Assembly: GCA_963682025.1 (NCBI GenBank)
Contig: OY821518.1
Location: forward strand, 13,970,100-14,034,099
Direction: 5' to 3'
Origin: Cordilura impudica
Taxonomy: Eukaryota; Arthropoda; Insecta; Diptera; Scathophagidae
Length of the DNA stretch: 64,000 nucleotides
Both the position numbers and the translations under genes were made by a program. Positions 11,143 through 20,830 of this stretch are shown here, piece by piece (position 1 is the stretch's first letter; each line of letters starts with the position of its first letter). The notes under the pieces are model-generated. The model saw nothing but the letters and a program-made list of their open reading frames with translations, was not told where the DNA came from and ran no database searches.

Positions 11143-13237
11143 GGGTGGCCCTTCATTATATGGAGAACAAAAAAGTGTTCAAACTCTCGGTCGCACCTAG
11201 AAATATGCGAATAGCACAAAAAAAACTGAGAAATACAAAGTTTTGGGCCAATCAAAAAAGATTTAGAAGATTTTAGGCTCAAAGCGATTGAAAATTTCAT
11301 GTTTGTTTTATATGCGGAAAATATGACTTTCTTTCAAATTTTACAAAAATTTCGTTCTATAGTTTAATTTTTCCGACAAATTGCTATATAATTCAGAATC
11401 AGTATTAAATTATCTTTCGAATCGAAGAAAAATTCGCCAAGCAAATGCAAATGCCCCAGACCACTTTTGTGCCAGAAAAACTAGGCCATTAAATTTGATG
11501 GCATTTTTTCAACTTAAAGAAATTAATTAAAGCTAACATTTTGTTTTATACCTGTAAGCACTCAGATATGAAGTATTGTTTTATTGCCACCTTGTTAACC
11601 TAGTAAGCATTGAGACCTAAAATGGAAAATTTTTTTGAAAAAATTTTGAAAACTCTTTTTTCAAGTTTTGAAAAATTTTCTTAAACAAAATTTAAAAAAA
11701 TTTACCTCGCTCTCTATGTTCTCGTTAAATGCATGTTAGAGATTAACTGTGTGTATTTTTAGGTAAATCCCTGTGCTAGAATTTTTTTTTTGGCAAGGAT
11801 TTCATTTTTGCGGATTTCGAGAAAAATTGGATTTTTGTAAAATATTCTTCAAATGAACTCTTTCTAAATACTTTGTATCAAAAATTCATCACTTTTCTAC
11901 TTTTAAATGTCATATTTTATCTTAATAGGTTAGGGTTTTGTAAAAAAAAAATATGACCCCATTAACCTTTATGGAATTGGGGTCACATATGACCCCAAGC
12001 AAATAAAAGACAATTTATTCAAAAAATTCAAATATGTTGTAAGTACTGTTGAATTTTTAGCTGCAACGCTTAAAATATAATAACCTAATGTGCAGAACTT
12101 CCATTCCTAAAATTTAGGATACATCCGAGAAAGTTAACCCATTATTTGCCAAGGCCAGCTTTGGATTTTAAGATATTTTTAAATAAAAATTACGGAAAAC
12201 GACTTTTTCTATGAAACTCGATGAAACCAATATTTAGAATTTAAGAATAATTGCTTTTATTTAACCCTTCAGTGCTCCTGGGATCAAAGTAATCCATTGT
12301 GATATATGTTTGGTGCAATTATCTGCTTATTGCTCGCGAATATAAATTAAAACAACTTTTAACCAATTTTGTTATAAAATTATTTTATTTATAAAAACAA
12401 TCTATATTTTTTTTAAATAAAATAAGAAGATCCACAAATGACCCAAAGCTAATTAAAGACAATTTATTCAAAAGAATATGAAATACAAAATTAATTCTAT
12501 TTATTTTGTTGTATTTAAGGATGTGCGATTCAAATTGTTTTCTGTAATCACTTACGACTTGCAATAAGTATTGCTTTTCTTTAATTTTATATTGCTGAGA
12601 GATTTTATTTGTTTTTTTTTTAAAGCTTTAGTTCAAATACATTTTCTCTTCCTTTCCAATCATTTTAAAAATGAAAAACTTACAGAAAATGTTAATTCGG
12701 GAAGTAAATATTATACGAACTCTGCCGTCTACTACAGCGGCACCAACACAAAAGAAAAAGTCGGTGCCGGCACGATTTGGACATCTGTTCACGTGGAGTA
12801 TAACCGTGCATATACACTCATGAAGAAAATGCTACAAAAATAGCAACCACACAACAACAATAATTATAGCTATCACAACAAATTTCAAAATTTAAGAACA
12901 ATAACAAGAACAACAGAGAAAATCATATTTTTTAAAAGTTTTTTTTTTCATTTTCATCGAAATCTTGTGACCTGATTAACTGATTTTGATTATTTTAATT
13001 GACAACGTGCTCAGGATGTCAGGGAATGATTTTAGCCTAAAACGGGCAACCAGGCCGAACTATTGAGGGCGTGATTGTAATTTCTACAGACGGACGGACG
13101 GACATCGCTATATCAACTACGCTTGTGGAGTTGGAGGGTGTCGAGGGTATAAAATATATTTCATAGACTTTTTTCGGCTTTGATTTATGATTATTTTCCT
13201 AGTTGGACGGAAAATGCTTTTCCGCAACTCCTGGTAT
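11143..13237. other. AT-rich DNA without recognised genes
   Basis: Contains a hairpin of ATGACCCCA / TGGGGTCA arms (11958-11993), and a phrase shared between about 11990-12030 and 12430-12480 (AAAGACAATTTATTCAAAA). A frame at 12571-12843 has a vague RNase-H-like phrase (YYSGTNTKEKVGAGTI) but is not convincing. The tail 13080-13155 holds ACGGACGGACGGACATCGC and GAGGGTATAAAA, a 3' end of a dispersed repeat related to the main family. Confidence 0.45.
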
Positions 13238-13288
13238 AGAGTATCATCGTATAAACATTCTAGACCGACCATAAATTTCTTATCCGTT
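13238..13288 (-). mobile_element. Dispersed repeat, 5'-end scrap
   Basis: TCTAGACCGACCATAAATTT on this strand matches the first ~50 bases (inverted) of the ACAAGTAAGAAAATTATAG family. Confidence 0.6.
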
Positions 13289-13399
13289 TCTTGTTGGCAA
13301 ACATTGAAGCGAGAATGTCATACTAAGTCATTTTTGCCGATGATTAATTCGAGAACAAGATAGAGGGTGTTTTTTTGAAGCCCGATAGAACTTGAAATT

Positions 13400-13605
13400 G
13401 TAAAAAGACCTCCAAAAATTGAATTTTGATCAAAAACATTTTTATTCGAAATATCAATACCGTACAATTTTCGAGTATTCCCCGTATGTCAAGAATAACA
13501 CCTCTACCAGCACCAGCTGTATCTTATACGGGTGTATGTCCCCAGATATTTGCGCAAAATTTTCCACGTAGTGGATGTACAGAACCGCAAATCCTGCGAC
13601 CGATG
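13400..13605 (-). pseudogene. mariner transposase, linker region after Transib break
   Basis: Reading leftwards from 13605: HRSQDLRFCTSTTWKILRKY then LG, which lines up with RRSQQLGLCYSKTWKILRKD of the better-preserved mariner at 45421. This is followed after a frame change by KIQLVLVEV. The catalytic domain has been lost; the terminal repeat begins only ~50 bases further on, so an internal deletion removed most of the DDE domain. Confidence 0.75.
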
Positions 13606-13644
13606 AACAGTGCAACATTTGGCCCATCTAGGTGGAAAAAAATC
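13601..13644 (+). repeat. Transib left end: TSD, heptamer, 23-bp spacer, nonamer
   Basis: CGATG (13601-13605, target duplication), AACAGTG (13606-13612; first base changed from the canonical C), spacer 13613-13635, AAAAAAATC (13636-13644). Confidence 0.88.
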
Positions 13645-14109
13645 TTATTTAAAAGATTTAGTTTGGTGATAATGTAGGATATAACCAATATGGACAACAA
13701 AAGTTCGAAGAATCGAACAACTGCCTCGACCATTTTTTGAAACTGAACTATCATTTTAAGAAATGGCTAAAAAAAATTTAAAGATTTTAATGAAATTTTG
13801 TAGAAAATGGTACAGAATAACCTCTAAGATAATTATAAATGGGCGGTGCAAGAAACTGTTACGCCCACTTTTTTATAACAGATATTTAAACTGTGTGTGG
13901 ACAACCTTGGGCTAGATTTAATTTTATGACTTAAGCACATTGAAAAATTAATTCTATGTGAAATTGTAGCAGAAAGGGGCGTGGTACACCCACCATTTGC
14001 AGTTTATTAAATCATTATAAACACACAACGAATTTTAACAAACTGTATTTACATTTATTATTTTATTAAAAAAAAAATATACAAGTAAAATTAAAAAATT
14101 ATTATATAT
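13645..14109. other. Transib interior, noncoding, unassigned
   Basis: Includes GCGGTGCAAGAAACTGTTACG and AGGGGCGTGGTACACCCACC phrases, seen also in other dispersed fly repeats, but no gene. It separates the left end from an inverted Transib gene fragment. Confidence 0.4.
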
Positions 14110-14395
14110 ATTATAATATTTTACTCAGAATCGTACTTATTAATGTTATCTGGATTACGTAATAATTCTCGTACTTCTGAAATCAATAAGCTTCGCGTGG
14201 CTTTTGGCGCAGTGCGGAAACTACATACGTAAGGGTCTGACGATACCAGCAGTCTATAAAGCAAGTCTCTGTTTATGTACACTCTTGAAGTTTTTCTTAT
14301 GAAATTTTCACAATAGTTTCTTATGTCCTTGTTTCTGGCTTCGGATGCTTCTTCGGCTAACTGTTGCTTGGTTTTGTCATAAACCAGTTTTTTGT
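14110..14395 (-). pseudogene. Second Transib transposase C-terminal fragment, opposite orientation
   Basis: The minus strand reads QQLAEEASEARNKDIRNYCE then NFIRKTSRV, NRDLLYRLLVSSDPYVCSFR. This matches the C-terminal block of Transib transposase (compare LSEEAQEKRNKDYRFFREH and LCTSDPYMSNIR of the copy ending at 17399) that aligns with the region of RAG1 holding the third catalytic residue. It is a different, more diverged Transib family lying inverted inside the first. Its own ends are not seen. Confidence 0.75.
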
Positions 14396-14519
14396 TTCAT
14401 CTTTATAAAACATTTGAATAGGAAATGCCCATTTTAGTCGACCGCTAAACTTTAAAATTCTTACAAAATCGCAAAAAGTCGCCAAAAGTTATTGTCTTAT
14501 ATCTTACTAGAGACATCAC

Positions 14520-15068
14520 AACAACTCCCAGATGTGGAGGCGCCGCACTGTGGACCATATTTTGAGAAGGCGGCCAAAAATCATTTTTTTATGGTTACCA
14601 ATTTTAAAGTTATGTTATTCATTTGAAAGTAAATACCAGTGAACATCGGGAGCCATAATATGGCGACTCTATTTCCACTATATCGCAGCGTACAGGATCT
14701 TCGAAAATGGACTTTCTCAGTATTTTGCTAAAATTAAATATTTGTTTGTATATTTCTAATTTTTTAAATTTTTAAATGACCGTAACTTTTTTGTTTTAAA
14801 AGATTTTAAAGTAAAATCTATTAATGTTAGAAACATAAAGTCACTGAGTCGTTTAGAAATAAAAAAAAAATTTTTTTAAAAAAGGTCCAAATTTCCCGAA
14901 AATCTCCAAGTTAATAGAGCATAACTCCTGCCCATCATAAGTTATCAAAAAAATCTTGCACTCTTCTGTAGTCCGAACCCTCCCCTACACTTGTATACCC
15001 CATTATATACCAGCCCGTTTCCGCCCGTGTGCACCCGAACAATTTTTCTGACCCAAGGTCAGATATTT
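14520..15068 (+). repeat. Dispersed repeat X, full-looking copy
   Basis: Runs from a CGCACTGTGGACCATATTTTG phrase through ATGGACTTTCTCAGTATTTT, GTCACTGAGTCGT, TCTGTAGTCCGAACCCTCCC and TATACCCCATTATATAC to GGTCAGATATTTTG. The same sequence, split by insertions, occurs at 23605-23823 and 25502-25700. Noncoding; class unknown. Confidence 0.7.
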
Positions 15069-15165
15069 TGCATTCCTACACCAATTGAAGTTGACCAAAA
15101 ATCGATATAACGAATTGCGCAAGCGAACCAATGAAAGGAATTGTGAGATTTTTCCGGAGTATCGA

Positions 15166-15341
15166 GCGCCCCGGTATGTGAGTAGGTAGCGTGCTCGCCT
15201 ACCATGCGGGGGTCGTGGGTTCTATTCACACCAGAGGCTTTGGTCTGCAATAACTACCTAAATACGGCATATCCCTGCACCCAAAATTAGAATCTGCAGA
15301 CAGGCCACTCGGCTTCGCGGAACTAGGCTTAAAAAAAAAAA
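15166..15341 (+). mobile_element. tRNA-derived SINE
   Basis: Starts GCGCCCCGG and carries a tRNA-like head: A-box-like GTGAGTAGGTAGCGTGC and B-box-like GTGGGTTCTATTC spaced as in a tRNA gene. The body is non-tRNA (GAGGCTTTGGTCTGC, then CCACTCGGCTTCGCGGAACT), with an 11-base A tail. The same family sits inverted at 51437-51635. It is inserted in the Transib coding region; the paralogous Transib at 30802-30825 shows the empty site. Transcription would be by RNA polymerase III; mobilisation needs a partner reverse transcriptase. Confidence 0.85.
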
Positions 15342-16116
15342 TTAGTTTCTGCCAAAAAAGAATGCTTACCTTCACAATCTGCTATTAGTGTCACTTCAAC
15401 ATCAGCAGTAATAAAATTGCAAGTTCTCCTTGAACATACTGCAGAACGATTGCTAAATACGCTTGATACTGATCATTTAAAAAAAAATTGGGAATGAGAG
15501 CATTACTTTAATTTCTAAATGATGATGCGATGGATCCTCTGGTCTGAAACAATACAAGCAGTGTAATGCCGAAAATTCATCAGATGCTAATTTATTTATG
15601 GTATCTTTCGTTCCATTGCGCTTAACAAAAAGGTATAGCGTCTTAGAGCCGTCAACTAGTAGAGCAACTAGAAATTGATATATGGAAAAACGAAATTCCT
15701 TCTTCAACAAAGTATTGCAGACCAATAAAATTTGCATTCAAAAAGGAAACCAAAGATGTCATAACTGAAGAAGTTCAAAAAATAAAAGATCAAATTAAGG
15801 AACTTCAACCAGTAATATTTAAATTTTATGACCAAGACATTGAAGTACATTTTAAAATGTGTCTCACAATGATTGATGGAAAAGTTGCACAAGCTTTAAC
15901 TGGAACAAAGACAACGTCAAGCTGCATTATATGCCAAAAGACATCAAGTCAATTAAGCCAACCCCCACCAGAAGACGATAGTTTTAAGGAAGCCTACAAA
16001 TTTGGAATGTCCACTCTTCGTAGTAGAATACGTTTTGTGGAATTTGTTCTGTTAAGGGAAACAGTGAGAAAAACAAAGAAAATGAAGAAAAAGGAAAGAA
16101 AAAAATCTAATTCAAA

Positions 16117-16843
16117 CAAGTAAGAAAATTATAGTCGGACTAGACCGACAACATGATACCCTATACCATGGTTTAGAGACCCTATCTCTTTGGTCCAACC
16201 AATTCGATATAGAAAATAAGCATAAACCAAATTTGAGTGGCATTGCTATTAATTTTCATCTCTGCAGATATGAAAAAATTCATATCGGGTGCTATATTTA
16301 TATGGGGACTAGGTCGAAAAATGGACCGATCCTGACCATATTTGGTAAAGTCAATTATATTTTGAAAAAGTAAACATAAACCAAATTTGAGAAAAATTTA
16401 TGCAATATTTTTGTTTTTTGATAGATTTAAGTGAATATCGGGAAGCAGCTCTTTATGGGGCCCAATGACTAAGAATTGTCCTATAGGGATTATTTTTGGA
16501 CTACTGATTAATGAATATAATAAACACATACAAACCCAATTTGGTTTCATAGGGGTCATGAACCGAATTTCACCAGTTTCAATAGCGTTCATCCTATGGC
16601 CGATGAAAGCTTATATACAAAATTTCATCAAAATATATTCATATTTGCGACCTGTAATTTCATTGCAAACTTTACATGAACACACAGACGGACGGACGGA
16701 CGGACATTGCTAAATCGACTCAAAAAGTGATTCTGAGTCGATCGGTATAATAAAAGATGGGTCTAAGTCAAATATTTTTGGTAGTTACAAACAGCAGCAC
16801 AAAGTCATTATACCCAAACCACATGGTGGTATAGGGTATAAAA
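16117..16843 (+). mobile_element. Dispersed fly repeat (ACGGACGG family), complete copy
   Basis: Starts CAAGTAAGAAAATTATAGTC, contains ATGGACCGATCCTGACCATA, ACGGACGGACGGACGGACAT, an inverted pair GACTCAAAAAGTGA / TTCTGAGTC, and ends GGTGGTATAGGGTATAAAA. It is flanked by the 10-base direct repeat CTAATTCAAA (16107-16116 and 16844-16853), and the Transib reading frame resumes just after it. Noncoding; several short frames in it are chance. General design recalls INE-1/DINE-1 elements, but a target duplication would not fit a rolling-circle element. Confidence 0.85.
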
Positions 16844-17437
16844 CTAATTCAAAACATGGAAGAGGAAACTGAAATGATGGATATACTGCAAGATGATTTT
16901 TTTCCGATCCAGAAACTTCAGCATCTATCACAGGTGTAGATCATGAATTAATAAGACGATTTAACATCATATTAAAGTTCTAGCATGCAGCAGAAAGATA
17001 AATGCAAAGAAATTTGGAGATTACGCCAATAAAACAGCTATACTTTATAACGAAAAATACTCTTGGAGATATATGCCATACACAGTTCATAAAATTTTGT
17101 ACCATGGGGAACAAATAAATCGAAACAATATGCTACCAATAGGAAGTCTATCTGAAGAAGCGCAAGAAAAAAGGAACAAAGACTACAGATTCTTTCGCGA
17201 GCACAACACAAGGAAAATGTCCAGATGTTGTACTAATGAAGACCTTATCACTATTTTGTTGTGCACTTCAGATCCATATATGTCCAACATTCGACAAAAA
17301 AGGAAAACTACCTCTATTGAATTAGACGAAGAAGCTAAAAAACCTCTAGAAGATGAAAATCAAGGCTATTTAGAAGAAATATTTACTAAAATTGTTTGAT
17401 TTAAAGTAGGTTTTCAGTACATTAACAATAAGTTATA

Positions 17438-17794
17438 CCGAATTTCTTGTGACCGATGTTTTGTTTTACCGTTTCATCCCGATTTTGCCCAAACGTATAT
17501 TATTTGAAAGGTATTTCCTTTTAGCCGTTATGCAGATTTACAGATTTTTAAATTTTTTCCGTTATTTTGAGTAAATTGCATTTAAAATTGCTACTAACAC
17601 ATACATAAAATTATACAATGCTATTTGTGTGTTTATTAAATTTGTTAATGTGTTTGTAATAAAAATGAGTTTTTTTTTTTTGTTGATTTGCGAATTGGCT
17701 ATAATTGATTAGCATACTTTTAGGGTCTTTATTTAATGAAAAAATAAAATTTCCTAGAATTTGCACTCGAATTTCGAGGGCTGAAATCTGCTAG
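17438..17794 (+). mobile_element. Non-autonomous Helitron, 5'-truncated
   Basis: Lacks the TCTATAATATTAATAG start and begins at ATTTCTTGTGACCGATG. It ends with hairpin GCACTCGAATTTCGAG, then GGCTGAAATCTGCTAG and T. Lies directly after the Transib gene. Confidence 0.85.
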
Positions 17795-18735
17795 TATTTT
17801 ATAAATTTACAATAAAAGTTTATATACAAATATTTAAAAAGACAATAAAAAAATGTTTAACTAAAGTAAAAACATACGACTTTTTCATTGAAACTTCTCT
17901 ATCTTGAACCAATGACCAATAACTTTTACGTTCGCTGCTTAATGAATTATATTTTACCTCGGGCTCTTGCAAAAAAGCCAACCTTTGGCCCTTGTAAAAT
18001 TAGTTATAAAATTAACTGAAAAAAGTAGACATTATACATATATAAAAAAAAACCTTTTTTAACCTTTTAACACTTTTGTACTAAAAATCAACTAAAATGA
18101 AAATGTATTTTAAACACTCCATAACTTTTTTATTACACCAGCCAACAAATTTTCAATAATAGTTTGCCTTTGAGATCTGGAACCACTTTTCCCATGGATT
18201 TTGACCTCCTTAACATGAATATGAATTTTAAAAATTTTTCTATGGACCAGTTTTTGAGATAAAAGTTTTTGAAATTTTATTTTCACATTTGTGGAGGTGC
18301 ACCTACAAAATTGGGCATATCTTGGGTGTCCCTTGACCGATCTTCATAAATATTCACACAAATTGAAGACAATTAAACCGTCTACAAACCCTGCCTTAAA
18401 AGTATTCAAATTGGCTAAACAGTTTTGATGCCAGCGATATATATATTTTAAAAACATCGTTTTTTCTGTAAAAAATGTCGCCAAAAATTTATATATTGTC
18501 GTATGAAAAATAGAAAAAAAAATTTCCACCCTAACTTGATATTTTTTACAAATAGCTGACCCTTTTCCAAAGAAAACAGGCCCACAATCATAAAAATCCA
18601 TGGACATTTTAAGAAGTTATGAATTTTTTAGTTTTCAAATCTAAACAAATTCTTACCATAAATATGAACACAAGGAGAAAATTTTTAGAGTTTTCAAAAG
18701 ATTGGCTTTGGAAAACATTTGAAATGGACTTACCC
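17795..18735. other. AT-rich Transib interior without recognised genes
   Basis: Phrases such as GGAGGTGCACCTACAAAATT and TTGACCGATCTTCATAAAT look like dispersed-repeat material. No coding region is recognised. Confidence 0.4.
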
Positions 18736-19385
18736 CAATGTGACGTCTGTTACTTTTCCATTGCCACATTCGAATGACGTTCCTTATCCAGCGTGTCCAA
18801 GTCTTTAAATTGCGGAAGCGTCAGATGACTCGTTTGGATCAAGTGAATTTGAGCCTGCTTTTGAGCAACAGGTATTAACGCAGGCGGAATTAAACGATTG
18901 GGTGCGCGACTTTGGTCTGACCAAGGAAAAGGCTGAACTTTTTTCGTCTCGCATGAAACAGCGAGGATTTTTAGCCCCTGGTGTTAAAACATCAATATAT
19001 AGAAAGCAACATGAATAGTTTGCCAAGTTCTACACGAAAACCAAAAAAATATGTTTGAAGAGCTAAATGAAACCCACAATACAAAAGAGTGGAGGTTGTT
19101 CATTGACAGCATTAAGAAAGCTTAAAGGCCGTTCTCTTACATATGGAAATGAAAAGCCATCTATTCCTGTCGCTCATGCCGTCAATTCAAAAGAAAATTG
19201 TGAAACACTGGAAGCCATACTCCAATGCATTAAGTATGAAATGTTTAAGTGGATGATGTGCGCCGACCTCAAAGCTGTGTAGCTTAGTAGTTGGCGAAGA
19301 CAATATTCTACGCAATGCTCTTGTAAGAAAAGAAAATATTATACTTCCACCGTTGCATATCAAATTGGGCTTAATCAAAAACTTT
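18736..19385 (+). pseudogene. Relic of a widespread transposon-associated arthropod protein
   Basis: The plus strand reads, with stops and frame changes, LTQAELNDWVRDFGLTKEKA, ELFSSRMKQRGFLAPGVKTS, ALRKLKGRSLTYGNEKPSIP, VAHAVNSKENCETLEAILQC and LPPLHIKLGL. I recognise this block order from many uncharacterised arthropod proteins that behave like mobile-element products (SQSELNDLVRDL / SIPVAHA / LPPLHIKLGL). I cannot name the class. At least three in-frame stops or shifts, and no N- or C-terminus, so it is dead. Confidence 0.55.
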
Positions 19386-20091
19386 GAAAAAAATTGAATA
19401 AAGTTGGAATCGAATCACTATCTGATTCGATTTAACGATGTCCGTCCGTCCGTCTGTGTGTCCATATAAAGCTTGTAATCAAACTACAGGTCGCAAATAT
19501 GAATATATTTTGATGAAATTTGGTATATAAGCTTTTGCCGGCCATAGGATGAACGCTATTGAAACTGGTGAGAATCGGTCCATATTAAGACCTAGCCCGC
19601 ATACAAATGACCCCTATGAAATCAACATAAATTGCCATAAGATGCAACTTATCATATAAATCTTAGTCAAATTGGGTTTGTATGTGTTTATTACATCCAT
19701 TAATCAGTAGTCCAAAAATGATGCCTATGGGACAAATCTTAGTCATAGGCCCCATATAGAGCTCCTTCCCGATCTTCACCTAAATCTATCAAAAAACAAA
19801 AAAATTGCACTGATTCTTCTCAAATTTTGTTCGAATATATTTTTGCAAAATTCAAGAGACTTTACCAAACATGGTCAGGATCGGTCCATTTTTGGGCCTA
19901 GTCCCCATATAGATATATCATCCGATATGAACTTTTTCATATCTGCAGCCAAAAAAATTAATAAAAATCCCACTCAAATTTGGTTTATGCTTATTTTCTA
20001 TATCCAGTTAGTTGGGCCTGAGATATAGGGTCTCTAAACGCATGGTATAGGGTATCGTATAGTAGGTCTAGACCGACTATAATTTTCTTAC
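19386..20091 (-). mobile_element. Dispersed fly repeat (ACGGACGG family), inverted copy
   Basis: Inverted relative to 16117-16843: GATGTCCGTCCGTCCGTCTG at 19438, GGTCGCAAATATGAATATAT, GGTCAGGATCGGTCCAT and the 5' end GACTATAATTTTCTTACTT at 20072-20090. The GGTATAGGGTATAA end is missing. Confidence 0.85.
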
Positions 20092-20420
20092 TTATCTTTA
20101 TTTGTATTTTTGACTAATTAACACTGTTAGCTTTCCAATAAGTTATAAAAATCGAGGTGATTTCAAAACTAAATTATATAAGCTGTCTTTCAAAAAAAAA
20201 AACAAAAAAATTGACTTATAACTTTAAAAACGAAAAAGTTATATGCATTTGAATTTGGAATATTGCTTCAAAATATATTTTAGTTCTCAAAAGTCTATAA
20301 CAATATGTATCTTTAAACTACTATAAAATAAAGTAGCACTTTTTCGTCATATTATGATTATTTCAATAGTTTGCTGTCCCATTCATTAAAATTATGACAA
20401 TCCGCCAACTTTTATTTTTG

Positions 20421-20464
20421 AATTTTTGTCCACCTAGATTGGCCAAATGACGCACTGTGCGATG
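20421..20464 (-). repeat. Transib right end: nonamer, 23-bp spacer, heptamer, TSD
   Basis: Reading inward on the minus strand: CACAGTG (20459-20453), spacer 20452-20430, ACAAAAATT (20429-20421). The heptamer is the consensus recombination-signal heptamer. The outer CGATG is at 20460-20464. Confidence 0.9.
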
Positions 20465-20712
20465 TCGAATCGATATTTTTGGATATTCTTCCACACTTTT
20501 GTTTTCAGCAGCGATATTCTCTTCAGTTCTCACATTACCATGTGGTGTGAAATCTATTCACATTCCGAAGGATGGCTTGCTCATATGAACGATAATGTGC
20601 GCCATAAAAATCAGGAAGTCGTCTATGGGTTGCCCGAATTGATAATTGCTTTTCAAAGTAAATATGGATAATTTCTTAGCATTATTGAAGCGTGAATCTA
20701 TTCATGATGATT
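20460..20712 (-). pseudogene. mariner transposase, N-terminal part
   Basis: Starting from a probable ATG near 20712 (MNRFTLQ, compare MNRLSNEQ in the copy at 45421), the minus strand reads through frame breaks IRATHRRLPDFYGAHYRS, YEQAILRNVNRFHTTW and VRTEENIAA, then SIRHR. This is the helix-turn-helix region of Tc1/mariner transposases with the long N-terminal domain. It contains stop codons (LQ-stop-C-stop) and at least two frameshifts. The protein continues at 13600 after the Transib insertion. Confidence 0.75.
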
Positions 20713-20830
20713 AACCAGACGTCAAAAAGTAAGCGCATTACGACAGGTTGTTTGACAGCTTAGCAAAACCAAACTTTATCTGTCCCAAATATAGTCAAAA
20801 ACTTGTTTTTATATTTTTTAGGTTACAAAT

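Larger units (their letters stand above)
15070..17399 (+). pseudogene. Transib transposase (RAG1-core related), interrupted
   Basis: The coding parts are 15070-15165, 15342-16116 and 16854-17399, separated by a SINE and a dispersed repeat. Recognisable blocks in order: FEVDQKS region; VSVTSTSAVIKLQVLLEHTA; LFMVSFVPLRLT; PSSTKYCRPIKFAF; ALTGTKTTSSCIICQ (zinc-binding CxxC); FGMSTLRSRIRFVEF; NDGYTA and FFSDPETSASITG; YMPYTVHKILYHG; LPIGSLSEEAQEKRNKDYR; LLCTSDPYMSNIR. These are the conserved blocks of Transib transposases, the family related to the RAG1 core; the E in the LSEEAQE block is the likely position of the last catalytic residue. Several frameshifts, stops and small deletions (about 47 bases lost near 15084 compared with the copy at 28740) make it inactive. 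The N-terminus is missing. Confidence 0.85.
13606..20459 (+). mobile_element. Transib DNA transposon with RSS-like ends, colonised by other elements
   Basis: Left end 13606-13644: AACAGTG, 23 bases, AAAAAAATC. Right end 20421-20459, inverted: CACAGTG, 23 bases, ACAAAAATT. The 23-base spacers match each other at nearly all positions (core CATTTGGCC-ATCTAGGTGG). Both sides are flanked by the 5-bp direct repeat CGATG. Transib elements are known to make 5-bp duplications and to have ends like the V(D)J recombination signal with a 23-bp spacer; their transposase is the relative of RAG1. The interior holds a broken Transib gene in the same orientation. The present length of 6.85 kb includes a SINE, two dispersed repeats, a Helitron and at least one other element. 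Confidence 0.88.
13362..20830 (-). mobile_element. DD41D-type mariner remnant, split by Transib insertion
   Basis: The left end at 13362 reads AGAGGGTGTTTTTTTGAAG, similar to the terminal repeat of the mariner at 45307-46609. Transposase pieces on the minus strand lie at both edges of the Transib element: N-terminal half at 20465-20710 and the following part at 13450-13600. The protein breaks exactly at the 5-bp duplication CGATG (13601-13605 and 20460-20464). The right terminal repeat near 20830 is not recognisable, so that end is approximate. Confidence 0.75.

Noticed and set aside
12255..12300. TTAACCCTT as a piggyBac-type end
   Set aside because: No inverted partner with a TTAA flank was found at a reasonable distance.
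12571..12843. RNase-H-like phrase YYSGTNTKEKVGAGTI as part of a retroelement
   Set aside because: Only a vague likeness to the YTDGSK...GVGAG motif; the flanks show no other retroelement sequence.
15166..15240. Possible functional tRNA gene
   Set aside because: It has A and B boxes but is joined to a SINE body and A tail, and the second copy at 51437-51635 has the same structure.
15059..15250. Minus-strand 63-residue frame with VNRTHDPRMV
   Set aside because: This is the reverse reading of the SINE's tRNA-like head, not a gene.
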